Positions 43,817 to 49,562 of a stretch of 49,562 bases of DNA are shown one piece after another (position 1 is the first letter of the stretch; each line of letters begins with the position of its first letter). The stretch is from assembly GCA_903884005.1 (NCBI GenBank), contig CAISDA010000057.1:1-49562 (forward strand), in the 5' to 3' direction. The stretch is from an uncultured Ignavibacteriota bacterium (lineage in GTDB: Bacteria; Bacteroidota; Ignavibacteria; UBA10030; UBA8401). Position numbers and translations under genes: made by a program. The notes below the pieces were generated by a model. The model worked only from the letters and a program-made list of their open reading frames with translations. It had not been told where the DNA came from and made no database searches.

Positions 43817-44647
43817 ATGGCCGAACTGTTCAAAATATATAAACTGACAATCGAGAATGCCGCAACGATAGCGGCCTCTCCGAACCTTCCCCACTTCCAT
43901 GATTTTGAAGAACTGATCATCGGAATGGAAGGGCAACTGGAACATTTCATCGATTTTAAAGCCACCACGTTTAATGCCCCGTATATCAGCTTCGTCACAA
44001 AAGGCAAGCTGCATCAGGCGAAGCCGACGATCTCGGATGGCAAATGCAGCATTTGGGTCATGCGTTTTCATACTGAGTTCATTCCTGAAACGGTATTCCG
44101 GCTCTACTCCTATTATCACGACCATGCGAATATCGAAATGGCCGATGACGATTGTTTCGGCCGGATGGTCATGCTCTGTGAAATGATGAACGGGGAAATG
44201 AAGACCGACAAACCCAACCTAGCCATTGTCCGCGATCTGCTTAAGACACTGTTTACCATGATCGAAGGTGAAAGGGAAAAACACTCAGCTGGCGGACACC
44301 CCATACCCAAAACACAGAACACCACATTTCAAAATTTTCTAAAAATTCTCGAGGATAATTTCAGGCGCCCGGAAGGCGTCGAATTTTACGCGGAAAAATT
44401 ATTCATGTCCGCACGGAACCTGAATCTGGTCTGCCAGAACATCATGCATAAAAGCGTTTCTGAAATGATCGAGACACGGAAACTCCTTGAAGCCCAGAAT
44501 CTGCTCATTTATTCGGATAAGGCCGTGTCCGAGATCGGGTACGATCTGGGGTACAGCGAAAAAGCCTATTTTACAAGTGTGTTTAAGAAAAAAATTGGAC
44601 GCACCCCAACCGACTTTCGGACGGCGATGAGCGCACTCATTTCGTAA
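43817..44647 (+). CDS. AraC-family transcriptional regulator
   Basis: This 276-residue protein has an N-terminal cupin-like sensing domain (PHFHDFEELIIGMEGQLEHF, with the usual HxHxxxE-type pattern) and a C-terminal double helix-turn-helix from about residue 185. The second is the AraC signature: AVSEIGYDLGYSEKAYFTSVFKK, then IGRTPTDFR. The linker and HTH1 contain FYAEKLFMSARNLNLVCQNIM and the KSVSEMIETRKLLEAQNLL segment. Proteins of this kind usually activate transport or catabolic genes in response to a small molecule. Candidates for its targets are the PfkB kinase upstream and the oxidoreductase downstream. The 266-base gap before it holds a TATATT at about 43717 but no good -35 box. Confidence 0.9.
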   Translation: MAELFKIYKLTIENAATIAASPNLPHFHDFEELIIGMEGQLEHFIDFKATTFNAPYISFVTKGKLHQAKPTISDGKCSIWVMRFHTEFIPETVFRLYSYYHDHANIEMADDDCFGRMVMLCEMMNGEMKTDKPNLAIVRDLLKTLFTMIEGEREKHSAGGHPIPKTQNTTFQNFLKILEDNFRRPEGVEFYAEKLFMSARNLNLVCQNIMHKSVSEMIETRKLLEAQNLLIYSDKAVSEIGYDLGYSEKAYFTSVFKKKIGRTPTDFRTAMSALIS

Positions 44648-44711
44648 AACCACAACTCTTTTTCCGAATCCTCATACCCCCCGCCCCCCAAAGTGTCGTA
44701 TCTTACCATTG

Positions 44712-44741
44712 TTGATGTACGTATTCACTACGAACAACATT
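44712..44741 (+). promoter_or_regulatory. Candidate promoter TTGATG-18-AACATT
   Basis: The TTGATG (44712-44717) and AACATT (44736-44741) boxes are 18 bases apart. They lie about 40 bases before the ATG of the NADP-binding oxidoreductase gene. The spacing is one base longer than the common type in this window. Confidence 0.35.
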
Positions 44742-44780
44742 CCAATTCTAACACATCACGAATCTTGAAAGGAACACATC

Positions 44781-45413
44781 ATGACACTCGCAACCATCGG
44801 TGCAGGAAATATCGGGAAATCAATCGGCGTGTGGGCGGCCAAATCCGGATACGACGTCATCTTCTCGGCAAACAATGAACAGCACGCACAGGATGCGGCT
44901 CGAGCCGCGGGCGGCACCGCAAAGGCCGCGACAGTTCGCAACGCAGTTGCCGCAGCGGATATTGTTCTTCTTGCCGTTCCCTACGGCGCCGCGAAGGATG
45001 TATTGACGGACATCAACGATCTTCTGAAAGGCAAAGTGCTGATCGATGCATCAAACGCCCTCACTGCGGACTATAGCGGATTGACGCTCGGCTTTACAAC
45101 GTCGGCCGCCGAAGAGATCGCCAAGATCGTTCCCGAAGCGCATGTCGTGAAAGCGTTTAACACCGTCTTCGCCCAGGTCTATGCTTCACAGAATCCGAAG
45201 GTCAATGGAAATACGATCGCAGTCTTCTACGCGGGCGACGACAAGGAATCGAAGGCGAAGGTTGCAGAACTCATCGCGAAGATGGGATTCGATGCAGTAG
45301 ATGCGGGTGCATTGGCCTCGGCACGCACGCTCGAGCCAATGGCGCTTTTGAATATTGCTCTTGGATATGGACTGGGCCACGGAACTTCAATCGGATTTTC
45401 ATTCAATCGCTGA
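44781..45413 (+). CDS. NADPH-dependent F420-reductase-like oxidoreductase
   Basis: This 210-residue protein has an N-terminal Rossmann fold with TIGAGNIGKSIGVWAAKSGY and the second strand IFSANN. Further segments are DIVLLAVPYGA, VLIDASNALTADY, HVVKAFNTVFAQVY and the AGDDKESKAKVAELIAKMGFDAVDAG block. This matches the F420-oxidoreductase/YrfF-like (NADPH:F420 reductase or dinucleotide-binding) family. In bacteria without F420 these act as small NADP-dependent reductases of undefined substrate. The AAAGGA before the ATG is strong. It is followed 92 bases later by the YgiD-type dioxygenase on the same strand, a pair that may be co-transcribed. Confidence 0.82.
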   Translation: MTLATIGAGNIGKSIGVWAAKSGYDVIFSANNEQHAQDAARAAGGTAKAATVRNAVAAADIVLLAVPYGAAKDVLTDINDLLKGKVLIDASNALTADYSGLTLGFTTSAAEEIAKIVPEAHVVKAFNTVFAQVYASQNPKVNGNTIAVFYAGDDKESKAKVAELIAKMGFDAVDAGALASARTLEPMALLNIALGYGLGHGTSIGFSFNR

Positions 45414-45505
45414 GATCTTCGATTCGGAATGCGGTGATGGCGATGACGCCGTCATTCCTCCCGGAATAGGAAGACTCGTTGACGAAAAAAAACAACGGGG
45501 CAACT

Positions 45506-46339
45506 ATGAACATGAGCGAACTCATTACAATGACCGGCACGTTCGGGCACACAGAAAAAATGCCAGTCCTCTTCTTGGGACACGGCAGTCCGATGAACGC
45601 CATCGAAGAGAACGAATTTGTCGCAGGTTGGAGAACGGTCGGAAAGACGCTGCCGAGGCCGAATGCGGTGCTTTGCGTCTCCGCGCACTGGGAAACCAAA
45701 GGCACATTTGTGACCGCGATGCAGCATCCCAAAACCATCCACGACTTCGGCGGATTTCCGAGGGAATTATTTGCAGTGGAATATCCCGCTCCCGGAAGCC
45801 CCGAGTTGGCGAGGGAAGTGATTACTATTGTGAACAACACCGATGTCGCACTCGATGAGCGGTGGGGACTCGATCACGGATGTTGGAGCGTGGTGAGCCG
45901 CCTCTACCCCAATGCCGATGTTCCGGTGATACAAATGAGCCTGGACTATGATCTGTCCCCGCAAGCTCATTATGATCTGGCGAAAGAACTGTCGTCGCTT
46001 CGCACAAAAGGCGTACTGATCGTGGGCAGCGGAAACATCGTACACAATCTCGGAAAACTCGCATGGGATAAGCTGGATGAACCTGGCTTCGGCTATGATT
46101 GGGCGCTTGAAGCAGACGCAAAAATAAAGCGATTCATTATGGCAGATGATCATCCGTCGCTCATCAATTATCGGTCCCAGGGAACAGCGTTCGATCTGGC
46201 CATTCCCACTCCCGATCACTATCTGCCGCTCTTGTATACGCTGGCATTAAAAGATGAGAATGAACGTGTAATTGTGTTCAACGACAAAGCTGTCGCGGGA
46301 TCGCTGACGATGACTTCGCTAAAAATTGAAAAGGCCTAA
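45506..46339 (+). CDS. ygiD: 4,5-DOPA dioxygenase extradiol-like protein (YgiD)
   Basis: This 277-residue protein matches the class III extradiol ring-cleavage dioxygenase family. Zinc- or iron-binding histidines are seen in VLFLGHGSPMNA, VLCVSAHWETKG and SGNIVHNLGKL. Other conserved blocks are HDFGGFPRELFAVEYPAPG, ERWGLDHGCWSV and the final HYLPLLY and DKAVAGSLTMTS. In E. coli YgiD has DOPA-dioxygenase activity on catechol-type compounds in vitro; the natural substrate is unclear. The ATG at 45506 with GGGGC upstream is preferred; an ATG two codons on is also possible. It converges with the arsenic operon. Confidence 0.88.
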   Translation: MNMSELITMTGTFGHTEKMPVLFLGHGSPMNAIEENEFVAGWRTVGKTLPRPNAVLCVSAHWETKGTFVTAMQHPKTIHDFGGFPRELFAVEYPAPGSPELAREVITIVNNTDVALDERWGLDHGCWSVVSRLYPNADVPVIQMSLDYDLSPQAHYDLAKELSSLRTKGVLIVGSGNIVHNLGKLAWDKLDEPGFGYDWALEADAKIKRFIMADDHPSLINYRSQGTAFDLAIPTPDHYLPLLYTLALKDENERVIVFNDKAVAGSLTMTSLKIEKA

Positions 46340-46453
46340 TTCCTCGCAATACTGTTTTTTAATGCAAGTGTATCGGTTTTACATCTTTCCGTTTTAGGGA
46401 TAGAACTATCTTCGAAGCATCACTTGATGAACGCCATGTGCAACAATACAATG

Positions 46454-47512
46454 TCACACGTCTCCTTGGATCGCTGTAAAATATTTTGGTTGAAGCCGCA
46501 GCGCCACATTGACAAGCATGATCAAGACAGGAACTTCTACGAGTGGACCGATAACTGCCGCAAAGGCTTCGCCCGAATTGATGCCGAACACGGCAATGGC
46601 AACGGCAATCGCCAGTTCGAAATTGTTGCTCGCTGCGGTGAATGAAAGCGTGACTGTTTTTTCGTATCCTGCTCCGGCTTTTCTTCCCATATAGAACGAA
46701 AGAGAAAACATGATCACAAAATAGACGGTGAGCGGGATAGCAATGCGAACGACATCCATCGGTATCTTCACGATGAATTCCCCCTTCAGAGAAAACATCA
46801 CAAGGATCGTGAATAATAGGGCGATGGGTGTTATCGGCGATATTTTGGGAATGAAGTTCTTTTCATACCATTCTTTACTGTGAACTTTCAGCAGCACGAA
46901 GCGTGTGGCCATCCCGGCAAGGAAGGGAATGCCCAGATAGATGAACACACTTTGCGCGATCTGGCCGATGGTGATACGGACGACAAAGGTCTGTAAACCG
47001 AACCAGGAAGGCAAAATAGTGAGGAACACGAACGCATACGCCGAAAAGAAAAGCACCTGGAAGATCGAATTGAAGGCGACAAGTCCGGCTGCGTACTCTG
47101 TGTCCCCCCCGGCAAGTTCGTTCCACACGATCACCATGGCGATGCAGCGGGCGAGTCCGATCATGATCAGGCCGGCCATATAATCAGGATATCCGCGCAA
47201 GAAGATGATCGCCAGAAGAAACATCAGCACCGGACCGATGAGCCAGTTTTGAACGAGCGACAGTAACAGGATCTTTTTATTTTTAAAGACGTCGGCGAGC
47301 TCTTCGTATTTAACCTTTGCCAATGGCGGATACATCATCAGAATTAGACCGATGGCGATGGGAATGTTTGTTGTCCCGGATTGGAATGAATTCCAGAACG
47401 CGCCGACTCCCGGATACAAAAACCCGGAACCGATGCCAACGAGCATCGCAAGGAATATCCACAGCGTTAGATATCGGTCAAAGAACGATAGTCTGCCGGA
47501 AACAGCGCTCAT
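46454..47512 (-). CDS. acr3: ACR3-family arsenite efflux permease
   Basis: This 352-residue membrane protein has ten predicted helices and exports arsenite from the cell. Family-specific segments are [36 protein letters not shown]-type [18 protein letters not shown] containing the conserved functional cysteine, [22 protein letters not shown] and the [22 protein letters not shown] segment. It is the last gene of the ars operon. Its ATG overlaps the arsC stop by four bases, so translation is coupled. Confidence 0.93.
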   Translation of the reverse strand: MSAVSGRLSFFDRYLTLWIFLAMLVGIGSGFLYPGVGAFWNSFQSGTTNIPIAIGLILMMYPPLAKVKYEELADVFKNKKILLLSLVQNWLIGPVLMFLLAIIFLRGYPDYMAGLIMIGLARCIAMVIVWNELAGGDTEYAAGLVAFNSIFQVLFFSAYAFVFLTILPSWFGLQTFVVRITIGQIAQSVFIYLGIPFLAGMATRFVLLKVHSKEWYEKNFIPKISPITPIALLFTILVMFSLKGEFIVKIPMDVVRIAIPLTVYFVIMFSLSFYMGRKAGAGYEKTVTLSFTAASNNFELAIAVAIAVFGINSGEAFAAVIGPLVEVPVLIMLVNVALRLQPKYFTAIQGDV

Positions 47513-47946
47513 AATGTTCCTTTAGAAATGTACTCGGTATAGAAGTCGAAAAAATCTCTTTTAATTTCATCCCTGACCCTTCGGAAAACATGGAGGGTTT
47601 CCTCTTCTGTTCCACGAGCATCCGCAGGATCGTCAAACCCGATATGCAGACGGTGCTTCACATCACCGAGGAACACGGGGCACGATTCTTTTGCATTCCC
47701 GCACACGGTGATAACGTAATCGAATGGTTGGGAAATAAACTGATCGACCACCTTCGGATAATTTTCCGTAAGGTCTATCCCGGCTTCCCCCATCACTTGT
47801 ATCGCTGTTGGATGAACGCATGCAGCCGCTTTTGTGCCTGCAGAAACCACGTCGAGTGATGGATCGAACGATTTGAGGAAGCCTTCAGCCATCTGTGAAC
47901 GGCAGGAATTTCCAGTACACAGCACAAGGATTCGTGCTCTTGTCAT
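47509..47946 (-). CDS. arsC: Arsenate reductase, thioredoxin-coupled type
   Basis: This 145-residue cytoplasmic enzyme reduces arsenate to arsenite. It has the low-molecular-weight phosphatase P-loop CTGNSCRS (C10 nucleophile, C15) and the two redox cysteines of [10 protein letters not shown] (C82 and C89). This identifies the thioredoxin-dependent pI258 type and not the glutaredoxin type. The ATG at 47946 overlaps the end of arsM by four bases, and the stop overlaps acr3 by four. Confidence 0.93.
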   Translation of the reverse strand: MTRARILVLCTGNSCRSQMAEGFLKSFDPSLDVVSAGTKAAACVHPTAIQVMGEAGIDLTENYPKVVDQFISQPFDYVITVCGNAKESCPVFLGDVKHRLHIGFDDPADARGTEEETLHVFRRVRDEIKRDFFDFYTEYISKGTL

Positions 47947-48752
47947 GGCTTGTCCGCGTATACAGTAATGCTAAAAATACCCGTTCCGTTTTTTGCAAAT
48001 GCCTGCACTTCTTCAGATGACATATATTGCAAGAGAAGCTCATTGGGAATGATAATTTGCCGCTCCTTCTGAATTGTAACATTGATGAAACCCGCATCAA
48101 CGATTGTCTTCAGGTACTCGTCCATTTGCTGTGCCCCGGCCACACAACCTGCATACATTTCCGCAGCATTCTTCAGGGAGAGCGGAAGCGCGCCCTTCAA
48201 GACAATGTCCGATATGGAAAAATGGCCGCCTGATTTTAAGATTCGAAATGTTTCGGCGAATGCTTTTTGCTTATTCGGCACGAGATTCATCACGCAATTA
48301 CTGACGATGACGTCGGCAGTGTTCCCATCGATCGGCATGTTGTCTATATCACCGAGCCGGAATTCAACATTCGTAAATTTTCCGGCCGCAGCATTCGTTC
48401 TTGCTTTCTCGTTCATCGCATCGGTCATGTCTATACCGATCACCTTCCCCATTTCACCCACAAGCGAGCGTGCGACGAACGCATCATTGCCCGCACCGGA
48501 ACCGAGATCAACGACCGTATCGCCGGGTTTGATCTGGGCGAATTCTGTCGGCAATCCACAACCTAATCCAAGGTCGGCATCGGCAACATAGCCGGAAAGT
48601 TTCGAATAATCCTCAGACATGATCGTATAATACTCCGAAGAGCAGCAGCTCGAACTTCCACAGCATGATTTCTCATTCTGTTCCTTCGACTGGTTGGCGA
48701 TCTCGCCGTATTTTTCCTTTACAAGATCTTTGAGTTCTTTATCGGTCGACAT
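47943..48752 (-). CDS. arsM: Arsenite S-adenosylmethionine methyltransferase
   Basis: The ATG at 48752, with AAAGGAG upstream, gives 269 residues. The SAM-binding motif VVDLGSGAGNDAFVA and the three cysteine sites typical of ArsM are present: GLGCGLP, SNCVMNLVP and AGCVAGA. An extra cysteine-rich N-terminal segment (SCCGSSSCC) may help bind arsenite. The enzyme methylates trivalent arsenic to methylated, partly volatile forms. It follows arsR, with a second ArsR-type operator in the 54-base gap, and overlaps arsC. Confidence 0.93.
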   Translation of the reverse strand: MSTDKELKDLVKEKYGEIANQSKEQNEKSCCGSSSCCSSEYYTIMSEDYSKLSGYVADADLGLGCGLPTEFAQIKPGDTVVDLGSGAGNDAFVARSLVGEMGKVIGIDMTDAMNEKARTNAAAGKFTNVEFRLGDIDNMPIDGNTADVIVSNCVMNLVPNKQKAFAETFRILKSGGHFSISDIVLKGALPLSLKNAAEMYAGCVAGAQQMDEYLKTIVDAGFINVTIQKERQIIIPNELLLQYMSSEEVQAFAKNGTGIFSITVYADKP

Positions 48753-48773
48753 ACAGACTCCTTTCATACAATC

Positions 48774-48791
48774 GTAATATTGCGATATTTA
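48774..48791. promoter_or_regulatory. Second ArsR-type operator before arsM
   Basis: GTAATAT-TGCG-ATATTTA repeats the dyad found before arsR (GTAATAT-ACCG-ATATTAC) with one arm slightly degenerate. It overlaps an AATATT -10-like box. Control of arsM-arsC-acr3 separately from arsR is likely. Confidence 0.65.
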
Positions 48792-48806
48792 GACGAAAAA
48801 AATTTT

Positions 48807-49124
48807 CTAACAGCACGATTTTTTATTCAAAAAGATGGCCAGTAAACCCCGAGCTTCTTCAAACGCCTTATCGTTAATGCAATAGCACACTTTTGCCCCG
48901 TCGATTTCGCCTTTAATGAGGCCGGCGTTCTTCAATTCACGCAGATGCTGAGACACAGTTGATTGGGAGAGGGGCAGTTCATCGACAATCGAGCCACACA
49001 TGCACGAATCACTCTTTGCGAGAAACTCTAAAATAGCGATGCGGGCGGGATGGCCGAGCGCCTTGGCAATATCAGCAATCTTATTCTGTTTTACGGAAAA
49101 TTCTTCTTTTTTGGACAGACCCAT
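48807..49124 (-). CDS. arsR: ArsR-family arsenic-responsive repressor
   Basis: This 105-residue winged-helix protein has [15 protein letters not shown], then the metal site [10 protein letters not shown] (C41, C43), close to the classical ELCVCDL site, and the recognition helix [19 protein letters not shown]. Additional cysteines occur at C80, C82 and at the C-terminus (KKSCC) and may join in metal binding. Arsenite binding should release it from the operator at 49142-49159 and from the second one before arsM. The AAAGGA before the ATG is strong. Confidence 0.92.
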   Translation of the reverse strand: MGLSKKEEFSVKQNKIADIAKALGHPARIAILEFLAKSDSCMCGSIVDELPLSQSTVSQHLRELKNAGLIKGEIDGAKVCYCINDKAFEEARGLLAIFLNKKSCC

Positions 49125-49141
49125 GGTAGCATTCCTTTATC

Positions 49142-49172
49142 GTAATATACCGATATTACATGGAAAAGTCAA
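49142..49172 (-). promoter_or_regulatory. Promoter and ArsR operator of the ars operon
   Basis: On the minus strand TTGACT (49167-49172), 17 bases, TATATT (49144-49149). A perfect dyad GTAATAT-ACCG-ATATTAC (49142-49159) covers the -10 box and half of the spacer, the expected position for a repressor that blocks RNA polymerase. Confidence 0.8.
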
Positions 49173-49298
49173 GCAGCGAATGAGGCGTCATTCGGTTAAC
49201 GCGAAATTCGATATACCCGGTCAGCCAAACCAGTTCTGCGCTATCATCATACTCCATATTGGCAGAACATCATTCATCGGCAATCACAGATTTTTTTT

Positions 49299-49562
49299 TC
49301 ATTGTCTGTCTTTTATTTTGTCAACCATAGTGCGTATTAATCGGCTGATGTTTTTAATTTCATACGGTTTCGTAATGGATTCATGAATGCCTACAGACGT
49401 TATCAGCTCAGGATTTACCATAGTGCTGAATCCGGTGCAAAGAATTACCAGAAGATTTTTTTGCAATAGTAATGCTTCTTTTGCCAGTTCAATTCCAGTC
49501 ATTCCCGGCATCGTCTGGTCGGTAATGAGTATATCGATCGCATGTGGATTTTTCTTCATGAA
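49299..49562 (-). CDS. Response-regulator receiver domain, C-terminal part (partial)
   Basis: The frame is open to the end of the window, so the start lies outside. The visible 87 residues are the C-terminal two thirds of a receiver domain: ILITDQTMPGMTG with the phospho-accepting Asp, then NLLVILCTGFS (the conserved Thr region) and SITKPYEIKNI (the conserved Lys). The protein ends shortly after the domain with no output domain. That is typical of hybrid histidine kinases or of single-domain regulators. Which of these it is cannot be told from the window. Confidence 0.85.
   Translation of the reverse strand, partial: FMKKNPHAIDILITDQTMPGMTGIELAKEALLLQKNLLVILCTGFSTMVNPELITSVGIHESITKPYEIKNISRLIRTMVDKIKDRQ

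Noticed and set aside
49233-49268. Inverted repeat GTTCTGC / GCAGAAC with a 22-base loop
   Set aside because: Short arms with a long loop are expected by chance, and no terminator or operator features accompany it.
1-49562. CRISPR arrays, tRNA and rRNA genes, integrases or phage genes
   Set aside because: I looked for regularly spaced repeats and conserved RNA sequences on both strands and saw none. The only mobile-element hint is the partial frame at the left edge.
1-49562. A SusC/SusD polysaccharide utilisation locus
   Set aside because: No TonB-dependent receptor or SusD-like protein is present. The glycan genes are scattered short units, so a classical PUL is not supported.

Overview
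The window looks like the chromosome of a free-living, polysaccharide-degrading bacterium of the Bacteroidota / Ignavibacteria (FCB) type. The clearest evidence is four secreted proteins that end in a type IX secretion (T9SS) C-terminal sorting domain. Three carry an NPFNP-type opening and the fourth a YPNPFNK variant, and all share a GxYFYR-like strand and a terminal basic LLLR-like tail. The base composition is mid-GC, Shine-Dalgarno sites are present at most but not all genes, and no tRNA, rRNA or CRISPR array was seen. The species cannot be named from this sequence alone.

Layout. 1-16 kb: a GH30 remnant interrupted by what may be a transposase tail, a GH123/DUF4091 glycosidase, a PL9-type pectate lyase, a phytanoyl-CoA-type dioxygenase, a GH78 rhamnosidase, a ROK sugar kinase, a Ycf48-like propeller protein, a bacterial GH47 alpha-mannosidase with an esterase, a truncated BNR protein and an Ldh_2-type dehydrogenase. 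16-25 kb: a secreted GH13 enzyme, a scar made of gene fragments and a toxin-antitoxin remnant, a Tat-exported two-subunit molybdenum hydroxylase, another propeller protein, and a large secreted protein of unknown function. 25-43.5 kb: two membrane proteins (DUF1761, DUF4153), a second GH78-like lipoprotein, DUF2961/GH172 plus a PPi-type phosphofructokinase, a TIM-barrel hydrolase, dihydroxy-acid dehydratase, an operon of sugar porter plus DUF5107-TPR protein, a gene graveyard, and a PfkB kinase. 43.8-49.5 kb: an AraC regulator, an NADP-binding oxidoreductase, a YgiD-type dioxygenase, a complete arsenic operon (arsR, arsM, arsC, acr3) with two matching operators, and the end of a receiver-domain protein.

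How it fits together. Most genes are consistent with attack on complex plant or glycoprotein-type glycans (pectin, rhamnose-containing chains, mannose, amino sugars, alpha-glucan), followed by uptake (sugar porter) and phosphorylation (ROK, PfkB, PFK). The genes do not form one SusCD-type locus; they are short units on both strands. Many of these units are preceded by a strikingly similar promoter: TTG-type -35, exactly 17 bases, then GATATT/TATATT/TACATT, with sequence similarity extending beyond the two boxes. This points to shared promoter modules and is the main non-gene pattern in the window. A second pattern is repeated gene decay: at least five places where a recognisable gene stops or starts abruptly.
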